DNA of 64,000 nucleotides from Hygrocybe punicea (taxonomy: Eukaryota > Basidiomycota > Agaricomycetes > Agaricales > Hygrophoraceae): positions 3,906,001 through 3,970,000 of the forward strand of contig OY744463.1 of assembly GCA_963556145.1 (NCBI GenBank). The letters are read 5' to 3'. A program made the translations under genes and the position numbers. Below, in pieces: positions 44,231 through 54,313 of the stretch. The stretch's first letter is position 1; the number at the start of each line of letters is the position of its first letter. Below the pieces are notes generated by a model, which saw only the letters and a program-made list of their open reading frames with translations, searched no databases and was not told where the DNA came from.

Positions 44231-44640
44231 TTGCTGTTGCTTTTTTTGCAGTCAGGTATTGTCTTTGTCATGTTTGCATTCAGGTAAGGGATTTCTGTTA
44301 GCTGATTACTAACAATACTTTGTTCAAGGATTAATTTTTAGTGAATATTGTGGTATCTCCATTAGGAAATCGTTTGGTGGCTGATAGGCGTTGGCGGAGT
44401 TCATCAGCAGATAGACTCTGCTACTCAGGACCTACCATTATCGTACAGTGTCAGAAGGGGGTTTGATGCTCATGTTATGCCTAGAATTATCATAGTGATG
44501 ACTTTGTAGCAATGTAACACATCATGATGAGTATCAGTGCATTGGTTAGCTACACCCATCCTCACCAGGTATTACCTGTCAGATCCATGACATTATGCTA
44601 CCACTTCTGCCCACTTGTGGAAATGGTCATCACCGATAAC

Positions 44641-44784
44641 ATCAATATCTTTAACCTCCATCATGTGATCCTTAGGTTATTCCCCCCAAAGTAATACAGA
44701 CAAGTGCTTGCATCAATATCTTTAACCTCCATCATGTGATCCTTAGGTTATTCCCTCCAAAGTAATACAGAAAAGTGCTTGCAT
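44641..44784. repeat. 72-bp tandem duplication
   Basis: Two near-identical 72-bp units beginning ATCAATATCTTTAACCTCC, just downstream of the Plavaka gene end. Confidence 0.85.
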
Positions 44785-47700
44785 TACTCATACATTTCAA
44801 CATCTCGACTATCACCGTACATTTCATCCATTGCTAAGAACTCCACCTCAGCCTCCCAGCCTTCCTCAAAATCACTACCCTCAGAAGTGGAATTATTCTC
44901 ACTGTCACGTTCTGTGTCATCATTATAGTCGGAGTCGCCATCCAAGTCGCCATCTTCAAGCCCAGCATCTCCAATTTGGGCAGTTTCTGCACTGTCATCT
45001 TCAAGTCCTACGTCCTCGACACCCTCGGATTCTGGGTCAGTGTTGCTGGAATGTAATGCCGGTGCATCATTTCCGTTGCATTGTTGGGAAGAGTTGTGAC
45101 CATATACATGTCCAACTGTGAGACCCCAATGGTATCGCATAAGCATATCTCGGTCAACAAATCTGGAAATAAAATTAGGATGGGAAAGGCAGATTGTAGA
45201 CAACGTACCTATTAACATAATATTGACGCCAATCCTTCGAATTCTGAGCACATGCTGAGATACCCATTTCATCATCCACATGCCGCTTTCCTACTGCAAA
45301 TGACTGGATCAAATGGCAGCCTCGTAACACGTTTGCGGGGTCCACAAAATGGAATGCATCATCCTCGCACATGGGTGGAAACTGCAGGCGATCCAGCTGT
45401 GCTCTTTTCCAGCTGGTCTGCACCAGTATGTCGTTTAAGTTCTCGAACCACCTTACCCACAGGAACTCCATCCGCTGAGCCCGATAATCCAACATGCCAG
45501 GTCCGGTATATATAACATTGACGTGGTAGATGCCAAGAACATTGTTACGGATCGCTTCTGCAGCGGGCTCCGGCAACAATCAACTTAACTAGGGATCGGA
45601 TTCCAGAGGAGAGGAGAGCAGTTTTCATTGTTGCTTACAGCTAAGACAACACTGCTAAGAGAGGGGGTCAAGGTCTAATGTCATTGCGAGCCATGGGGGT
45701 TACCCAAAACAAGATGAGTCTGCCCCGAGAACCAGACTAAACGTAAGGAAAAGAAAGAAGAAAAAGTTCGAACCAACAACAAGAACAGTAGATATAGTGA
45801 ATGGACTTGAGGGGAGGTAAATGGGAATCCAACCATGAAGCTACAACATGTCCAACTACACCATGTTTTCACCATGAGGCGGACATGAGGCGTCTTCATG
45901 TTGATGTTCTCGCGATCCAACTGGAGGCCCGGGTGTCATTGAGGAATAGAGGGGGTCCGGATGACTCGGATGATTTGTCATCGGATCATGTGATGTGCGG
46001 AATTGCCTATTCGGGGTCTACACTTGCTGTAACAGGCAAGTGCGCAGTCTGGCAAGTGCATTGCACGGTCAGGTCGAAGATGGGTATTGTCCAGTGTAGG
46101 ATTGGTGATGAGAATGTCTTGAGGTAGCGGGGACATAGCGACAAGGTTGGTATAAAGGAAAACAAAGGAATGTATGGAGGGAAAACCAACTAGGATGGTG
46201 GGATAGTCGAGGTCAGACATGTGAACAGCATAAGCTGTACCAGATGATGATGTCTGTGTTGATGACGTATCGAGAAGCAATGTCTTGTCCTGTCTGTGGA
46301 ACAATGCGGTCCACCTGATGTCGGTATTCATCCAAGAAAGGGTATTGTTGTAAACGAGTGTGGGAGATATCAAGGTTATAGATGGAAAAGGTTAAATGAA
46401 TGTGGGTCCAGGTTTCGAGTCATGGCACGAGTGACAAGCTGTGGGAATAAGATGTCGGGTACTGCAATGAAGCGATGTCGTGTGAACAATATGCGATAGG
46501 GGTTGGTTCACTGTTTGGGAAGTCGTATGGTCTGTGGTCGAAGTCCATAAGAATGTGCTTCGGCGATGGTCAGATTAGAGAGAACAGTGAAATGTCTTGT
46601 GATCGGGGATTGTTCAGGGCATGCGTGCAGGTGAGGAATGTCATCGGATAATCAGGGAGGATAATGGTAGGCACGGAATACAAAAGTGGAAACCATATAT
46701 CCAGGTATGGCAATTGTCAATTACGTGGTGAGATATTGTCAAGGTGGAAGTCGGAAGTATTGATGGCAGAAGGGTTTCGGTACCGATGCCAAAGATAGAT
46801 CATAACAAGGTAAAAACCAATGAGGAAGGTGATGGCGATGTTGCCAATGATGATTACAGTAATTAGCTGTGTCGGGAGTACAGCCATTGTAAGTCGGTTT
46901 GTCGTGGGATGAAGTCAACAATATGTCAGGGCGAGGGAAAAGACAATAGCAATGATGTCTGTCGGCAAGGAGACTATTCAGGTACAACAAGGTCACGTGG
47001 GAGATGTCCATGGTTGGTCTGGATTGTTCTAGAAGAAGGGACAAAATGAAATGAAAAAGGAAGGTGTGTAGTGCAGAATCGTCATGGTGGGTATTGGAAT
47101 GGGCATCGGGGTTGGAAGCGGAGTTGGAAACATAACAAACATGGGCATACATATATTGATGACCCGGCGAGCTGGCATTTTGAGCCGTCAGGAGCATTAT
47201 ATCGCGGTGATCCATGTTTGGGTTTATGGTATCCTGGGCCCTTCGAACGTCATATGAGGTGTAATTAATTCTCATGATGTTATGTTGGTACAGGCGGTCA
47301 GATTTGAAATGGATACCGTCCAGTTCAAAGGCTTGCATGCCAGTGGGTGGTTCATTGCCAGATTCAGCTTTCAATAATAATTTGATGTGAGGCAAAAGAT
47401 GTAACCTCAGCTTTACCCAGAAATCCTGAGAAAAATCGTGTCATCAGTTGATTCCAATTGACACATTTTCATTTACCTTGGTAGCAGGGTCTTCAACATT
47501 CAACCGCAGAAAGGTCCTTATGTGGTGTGGATGGTTCTGGGCAAGTCCAATCTGGTGGTGTGCGTCGGGATTTTGTGATAGGTGCTCCTTCGTGGAAGTA
47601 CAAGTTTCTCCAGCCACCTTTTGACGAATCCGTCTAATATGAGCTTGTCGCCGCTCGATTTGTGCTAGTTGTTGTATGAACTTCTTTTTGCTGGTCCGTT

Positions 47701-50600
47701 TGAACCAAGCCTTAGGATCCCGGTGTTCCAGTTCACCCTACCACAATGTATCATCATTATCATATTTAGGCACTTAATAACGAAGACTTACTATTTCTGT
47801 TGTGTAGGAATCCGTAGTACCATATCTTTTGATTATATCAACATAATCCCCGATTGAGTGCACCTTGTAAGTCTGTAAGTTTAGAGTCTTTGGTTGGCAT
47901 CGGGCACTATTCTCTTTGGTACTACTTTTCGGTGCCAATGGTCTGGCTTTAGATACATTCCCGCTGCGGCGGCATCTTCTGGCTTCGCTTTCACGTTTCA
48001 ATTCATATGTTTGATAAACTGAGCAGGTTTTAGACTGGAATTCGCAGAGTCTTTCCCCAAGAGCCGTCATTTCATTGTCAGGGATAGCAAGGGTAGTATC
48101 GCTGTGCATTCTCATCTTGGCTAGTCCATGCCAGTGAGCAAATGTGAAAAGAAGTTGGAGAATCCATCCATTATGTGGTTCAGGGAGTAGACCTTCAAAA
48201 ACGGGTATGATACACTGCAAATAGATTAGGTCATCATGGACATATGGTTAATAATGCGATGACTAACTCACTTGCAAAAAATCCTCATAATTTCTTGCAG
48301 CCATTTTCTTCAATTCTGAGGTATTCAAAGTGAAACATCTGATCGTGTCCCTCCCAAAGGTTGGAACCAATCGAAAACTGTGTGTGCATTAGGACACATG
48401 CAAAGCTAGACACAAGTTGAGGTTACTGGTGATCAAGTTCATGCAGACTATTTTCATTGGCCGATTGCAGGATGCGAAGAAGTTGGATGAATAAGGCTTT
48501 CCACATGCCAAGTTCAATCTCGTGCATCAGATCAATTAGGAACAACAGGAAGAAATTAAATCCAAATTTAAGCAATCGTTCTGAAAATGCATTCTGAGAA
48601 AGCCCTGAGCACAAACTACCCAAATTAACAAATGAATTGCCTCACCGAGGTAGGAATGAGAGACTGAGGCTTAAGGAGGCGTTCAACACCTGCGCTGTCC
48701 ACTGCATGATTCTGCTGATAGATGGCATGCCGAGCCTGGGAGACTATGAATCTACGTCGTTCATCATTGATGTGGGCAAGTCGGATCCTAGTGTTTCTGT
48801 CTCGTTTTGTACCCACCAGATGCAATTTGGTTAACGGGGTAGCGCAACGTGGACATGGACACCCGCCTCTATTTCGGATATTGGTCATAAGGATCCTATT
48901 TATATCATGTAAGAATGTAACAGCATGAAATGGGGTGAGGTTCACTTCTCGGGGTAATCCGCTGAATAAGTGAATATACAAGGATAAAACCTTCGCAACA
49001 CCCCATCACAGCACTCAATCACAATGCCACGTTCATATGCTTCTAGAAATTCTTCGTCCAGGATGATTCTCCACTGAGCATGGATACATTTGCGGTGACA
49101 ATGTGTCATGAATGACTGTTTCAGCTTCTTCGTACTGGTATACTTTTTGGCAAAATCCTTGAAGGAGTCCGGGAGCTAAATGTGATTCATCAGCCAGGAC
49201 GAGGAAAAGAAAGGGAAGGACGTACACTTTCAAAATAGGCCATGTGTTCAGATGAATTTCAAGAAGGTTTACATCGCCGATACTTCGACTCATTACCAAA
49301 GAACATATATAAGGGCCACAGTTTCGCACACCCAAAATTCGTCAAATGAGTTGTATCAGACCAAAACATCAATGCAACAACAACGCATGGAAGATCACAA
49401 CCAGGTTCATGAGAAATATCTTGTAGCGAATTGTGAGCTTCAATGAAGGCCGGAGAACTGTAGAGTTCGCCTTGGATGTGAACTTCAGCCTCCTCATTGG
49501 TGGGCTGCCAGAGAAGCTCATACGGTTCATAATGGAAATGAGGATTATTGTGAGCATTCACAATTTTCTCCCAGATGACAGATACCAAGGGATGGTGATG
49601 GAGTTTCGCGACTTCATAATCGCAAGTGCCGGGGTTGGCAGTGAGGTGGTGAAATGGTGCTGAAATTATTACAGGTGACGTCGTCCATCCCGCATCCTCA
49701 TCGATCCAATCTTCCTGATCCCATTCGTTGAGTGCTAACTGGGCGTTGACCTTATCCCAATTGGTTGTTCGAACATATGCAGCTCGAAAACTATCAGCAC
49801 CGACAATGCCAAGTAAATCCTTAAAGTCCTGCTGGGACTTCTGAGTTCTGCGGTTCCAGTACCAATCACCCAGTTGAAAAGAGCTCTTGTTTTGAAAGGG
49901 CCCAAACGATGGAGGTGGTGATTGTTGTTCTGGGTCAGAATTGATAATATTTGACAATGATGAGGCTGCCATCTCACCTTCGGGGTCATGCGAAGGAAAC
50001 TTCTCGGCCAAATATCGTTGAAATATGCTGAAAGAATTGCGAGCAGTGTCGAGAATTCGACGAACATGTGTGCCAACTCCAGCAGATGTTTCCTCAGATG
50101 TTTCCTCAGAACTATCGTTGCAGTTCTCATTGGATGGTGGTGAAAGGGGGTCTAGGATATCAGCGCCAGGTGGTGGCAGGGCAGGAGGTGGCTGGGGAAG
50201 AAAGTCTCTCAGTCTCTTATCATTGAGCTCCAAACCAGTGCCTAGAAGGCAGGATGGAAGCCATCTGCGCCGCTTTGTTGGCCTCACATCATCCAACTGG
50301 ACAATTGGAACCGCTGTAGCCTGAAGAAATAAATGATCATCGGACTTTTTCGGGGGGAAGGAACTGCTCAATACCTGGGCAAGCTTGTCCTCCAAAGATT
50401 CAACCTGACCATTGCCATCAATGATATCTGGGGGATGCTCTGGAGCAGTAATTTTCTGCTTTTTAGCAGCTAGATGTGCTTTGGCCTTTACTAAAGCATA
50501 GGACAAATGATCCTTGCTTTTCTTGCATCTGTTCTGGTGATTCTTAAAGGCCCGGAGATCTGGAAATAATCTCCCACAAGAGCAGGTCTGGTTGAATGTG
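44784..50600 (-). pseudogene. Plavaka transposase gene (copy 1), interrupted by a solo LTR
   Basis: Nearly complete multi-exon transposase of the Plavaka class. N-terminal zinc finger CSCGRLFPDLRAFKNHQ (near 50,570); then FGPFQNKSSFQLGDWYW, DTTHLTNFGCAKLWPLYMFF (near 49,330), CPCPRCATPLTKLHLVGTKR (near 48,860), FLIDLMHEIELGMWKALF (near 48,520), LLPEPHNGWILQLLFTFAHW, YGTTDSYTTE (near 47,810), INYTSYDVRRAQDTINP (near 47,240), IYHVNVIYTGPGMLDY (near 45,510), and at the end FVDRDMLMRYHWGLTVGH plus an acidic tail. Exons join through short GT-AG introns (for example PEK to ILMTNIRN). The LTR at 45,543-47,137 separates YMYAHV from LGIYHV. Few other lesions are visible, so the insertion may be what silenced it. 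Confidence 0.8.
45543..47137 (+). mobile_element. Solo LTR, 1,595 bp, 5-bp TSD
   Basis: Starts TGTTACGGATCGC and ends GGAAACATAACA (TG...CA with TGTTA/TAACA ends); the pentamer AACAT is duplicated at 45,538-45,542 and 47,138-47,142. No internal retroelement sequence remains, as expected after LTR-LTR recombination. Two other copies lie at 25,957 and 28,564-30,542. Orientation is relative to copy C. Short ORFs inside have no known domain. Confidence 0.85.
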
Positions 50601-51049
50601 GAGCCGCACCATCAAGTGACTATTGGAATTGATCCAAACTATCCTGTGGTGAAAATGATGGTCAAGATATACTTTGATGATTGGTGGAGTACACTCACTG
50701 GTGTCCGACATGGTGATTCCCTAGTGTAAACTGTTGCACTGTTGCAAGTGTTTGGTATGGTAGTCGACTGAGTTTAAAAAAGGATACTGAGACATGCATA
50801 TCGATCGTGATTGTGGCTGATATTGAAAAAGGCCTTATTCTAATACATGGCCGCCAACTAAATAAATGATAATTGTAATTTGACCTGACCTGGAATCTTT
50901 GTGAGACGGCGACTAATCCTATAAGATTCAGTGAGTGCTTGGCAAGATATCATTGGAAGAAGGTTGCTCACCACATGTTCAGGTAATAAACCAGCAGTAG
51001 CGATTGAAGCCTTGGACTGTTTCTCTCCAATTTTCATGGTTTTCTTCAG

Positions 51050-52425
51050 CTCCGCCCTAAATGCAGCACTTCCATCAATCAGCTTAATGTCTTAACAGTG
51101 ATAGCTGCTAGTTCCAACCATTTCGCACTGCATTGCTGTCTTCCTTGCCTATAACCTAACTTCTTGCTCACTTCCGCCCAAGTAATATTGGAGTCATTAT
51201 TGCTGCTACCCATTTCTACCATGATAGAGATTAGCTTTGCTTCTTCAGCCTTCGTCCAGCGACCTGATGTGCCGTATGTAAGTAGTTTCCCAACCAGAAG
51301 TTCCCATCATGCACCCTTAGCTTGGAGGTCTCTGTTCTTGAGATGATTCCTATAGTGATCCCGGCAGTCATTATCAGGCCTTCCAACCAGGCTACTGATA
51401 ATCTTCCAACGTTCACCATGTTGATCAACAGCCCTGCGATGTCTTGTGATACCAATCACGGAGCAAATAGAATTGTAAACTTACTGAATTAGTTCATAAT
51501 CTTCGGATGCAGTCCAAGAGCCCTGTTTGCTGTAAGGTTGATATGCTCTATGGACGAAATGATAAATGCCTATCAGGGGGTGCTTTGGGACAGCAAATGC
51601 TAGCAGTGTGCACTCAGGAAGTAGATTCTACTGGGTAAAGTGGCAAACACACATATCTCTGACCAGAATGCTTCATCTTGCTTGTCAAATATGATTTGTT
51701 CCAATTGCTGAGCATCGAGAGATTTCTGCTAAGGCACAGAGGTTCAGCTTGAGTTATGGACATAGCAGTACACACACACTTGTTGATAGGACATGATTGC
51801 TACGCGCACTAACTGTGTTTCTTCCCTTGAGAACTTGCCCTTTCGGTAGATTAGACCTTCCTCCTGAGCCAACTTGGCAAGCTGCTGAGAAGATAGCCAT
51901 TTCGTTGCCAATAACTCCGCATGCTCCGTTGTATTATCTTTTTCTTGGTTATCGTCATCCGATTGTAGCTTACCTTGAAGCGTCGGGAACTTGTGAGGAA
52001 CTTAAGTGAATCGTGACTCATGAGACAAAGAATAAACAGAAAAGTTGATAGGATTCCTCACCAGAGCTCAAGGCGTTCGCCAGTTCATGATGTGAGACTC
52101 GACTGTCAGCATCATCGACAAATTTCTCTGAAGCAAGAGCTTCCGAGTGGCAGAGGGCATTGGCAGGAAGTACGGCAGAGTCCACAGCCTGCGACGCAGT
52201 GGCAGCAGCTAGGACAGCCATCAGAAACACGTTGGAGTCATCACTGGCATTCGAGGAGTTGATCTCGGGTGGGCCGACAGAATTTTGTTGTGTCACTAGT
52301 ACTCCCTGACACACCACCATTAGCTGGATAGTGTTTGCATTTACAAATACCGACTTGTTCTCCAGTGTCCGATTTTCCGAGTTGTTGGCTAGAACTTGAA
52401 TGAAACAACATTGTCGCAAAGGCAA
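51050..52425 (-). CDS. REB1-like Myb DNA-binding protein
   Basis: Fungal REB1/TTF-I-type factors bind rDNA terminators and promoters with Myb repeats. Read from 52,425: an Ala/Ser-rich N-terminus, then LQSDDDNQ and LSSQQLAKLAQEEGLIYRKG (near 51,860), a region before the repeats, HGERWKIISSLVGRPDNDC with RDHYRNHLKNRDL (near 51,380), and RWTKAEEAKLISIMVEMG, TWAEVSKKLGYRQGRQQC (near 51,200), two Myb/SANT repeats. A GTGCAT...CATCAG intron (about 51,262-51,317) restores the frame DLQAKG to RWTKAEE. The C-terminal end is uncertain. 50,601-51,049 has no clear gene. Confidence 0.65.
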
Positions 52426-52905
52426 CAGAAGCTTCGTTTTGAAATTTGATACCTCCGAATCAACTACACTAGAGCAACTGGACTATGTAGTACTGTCTTG
52501 ACTTCCAAAGTATATTGGGACAAACATGAAAGAGTAAATGCTGACTCAACTCCGGCTTAAGTTTAGAATCTCTTAAGGGTGGGTTAGCTGACAAATGGAT
52601 TCTGTGAGGAGTCAGAGTTGATCTTGCCTTGTGAGCTGGTACCACCGCCTTCCTTGTACTACTAAAACTTTCAATGAACCCCAATGATCTTCCCCCTGTA
52701 TATAATTCCCCTTACCCCCATCCTGTCATTCGGAGTCATTTGATGTTTATGGCCAGGCCTGTGGCAAGTGGTCGGAAACTTTCTCATGCCTCAATATACC
52801 AATATTTTGATTATTTCAGCGGCCACTCTTCGGCTTCTCTCCCCAAAGTCCTGAGTACGAATAATATTGCCAAAACTTCTCCAAGATCAAGACCGCAATT
52901 CATCA

Positions 52906-53176
52906 CACCGAGAGTCTGATTGCAGACGTGAAAGAGAAGGAATATCTGATGATGCAGAAGATGAAGTCCTGTGGGATAGCTGAACCATGTGTTAACATCA
53001 ACCCGCTTCACCTTGTTGTTCGCCCGGGGACCGGTGCCGGGACCTACAAATGCTTCAGCCCTGAGGCGTTTTTGTTATTGCAGGTGTTGAATAGCGATTC
53101 ATCGGGTAGTTCAGGAAGTGATGAGGATGATTCTGGCAGCTGTGATGGTTTTGTGAATTCCAATAGTTCTGTTTGA
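52906..53176 (+). CDS. Small hypothetical ORF, Ser/Asp-rich end
   Basis: 82 codons from the Met at 52,928 with a tail rich in Ser/Gly/Asp (SSGSSGSDEDDSGS). No family recognised and no exon partner was found. Apart from this, 52,426-53,329 holds nothing supportable. Confidence 0.25.
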
Positions 53177-54101
53177 CAGTTCTCGATGTCTTTCTACCGC
53201 GATTACTTTATTGAGTCTGGTTGAACCTTGGTAGTCGAATATGAAATATTTCAGGCGCGAAATGAAATGATGAGAATATATTCAAATTTGTAATAAACAC
53301 TGGCAGTCAACAGCAGAACATTATCCAAATCAAACTCTTGAGAGAACCACCACATGCTCACGAGGTGCCACATATTGCAGGCCATCAGAAAGTACCAGTT
53401 GCCACACATCCTTTCCAATTTCCACAGTTACAGCGTCTTTCCCTAGATTGCTACCAGCAATAATAACTACATTTTCTTTGACCCCACAGGGATGTACTGG
53501 TTCTAGGAATTGTACTGGCATTGAAATGGTGCTGGCAGCAGGGATCATTTGCTTGACCTTGATTACGGGCAGATCCCCATCGGCTGGTAGTCCCAAAGTA
53601 CAGGCTATGCTGCCTTCTTGAATACATTTTTGCCAGCCACCATCACCGTGACCGCGCTTGAATCCCACAACGCGTACTTTGATCGATTTTCCATGAAGAT
53701 ATTCCATAGAAAGCCAGTCTCTTGAGATGCCTATGCAAACGAGTCAGCAAAGAGGCAAGCACTGGGAGTGGTATAGACATACCAGGGGGTAGAGACGCCT
53801 CCTTTTCTTCTGTATTGTCTACAGTAGTCTGTGGAGGAGAGAAACTACGTTGCTCATAACTTGATTCCCGCCACGGTGTCTGAGAGGAGACATCCGAGGC
53901 AGGAGTAGTTAATGGCATGGGTAACCCCCGGGTACAACTGGGTGTACCCATACCCATACCTGGCTTTACCCGTACCCATCACCACGGGTATGGGTTCTGG
54001 TGGGTATGGGTACGGGTACGCCTAGTTACCCAGGGGTATCCCACCACAATGTGGTGGGGTGCTGGTGAGGTGTCACCGGTGAGGTCTCGAACCCCCTGCA
54101 A

Positions 54102-54154
54102 CCTTGCAAATGCAGCCCAACGTCAATTGACATTGGGGTTGCATACTCGCGAGG
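54102..54154. repeat. 53-bp shared palindrome (copy c)
   Basis: CCTTGCAAATGCAG...TTGCATACTCGCGAGG around the core ACGTCAATTGACAT. Left arm shows TG/CA where the right arm keeps CG. Confidence 0.85.
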
Positions 54155-54196
54155 TGTTGGCCAGGGGGGCGGGGACCTGGGCACTGGTGCCAGGAA

Positions 54197-54230
54197 CCTC
54201 GTGAACGGCACAGGGGTGCCACTTGCGAGG
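54197..54230. repeat. 34-bp shortened palindrome (copy d)
   Basis: CCTCGTGAACGGCAC and GTGCCACTTGCGAGG arms without the GTCAATTGAC core. Confidence 0.75.
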
Positions 54231-54271
54231 TTTTAGTGGGGGGTGGGGGCGTGCAATTGTGGTTCCTGTAA

Positions 54272-54313
54272 CCTCGCGAACGGCACACCAACGTTGGTGT
54301 GCCGTTTGTGAGG
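54272..54313. repeat. 42-bp palindrome (copy e)
   Basis: CCTCGCGAACGGCACACCAA, then the mirror arm TTGGTGTGCCGTTTGTGAGG around CG; nearly perfect hairpin flanked by ACC/GGT. Confidence 0.85.

Noticed and set aside
44784..50600. TET/JBP dioxygenase gene linked to the Plavaka copies
   Set aside because: TET/JBP genes are known to travel with KDZ/Plavaka-type fungal transposons, so I looked for the Fe/2-oxoglutarate His-x-Asp core near each copy and saw none.
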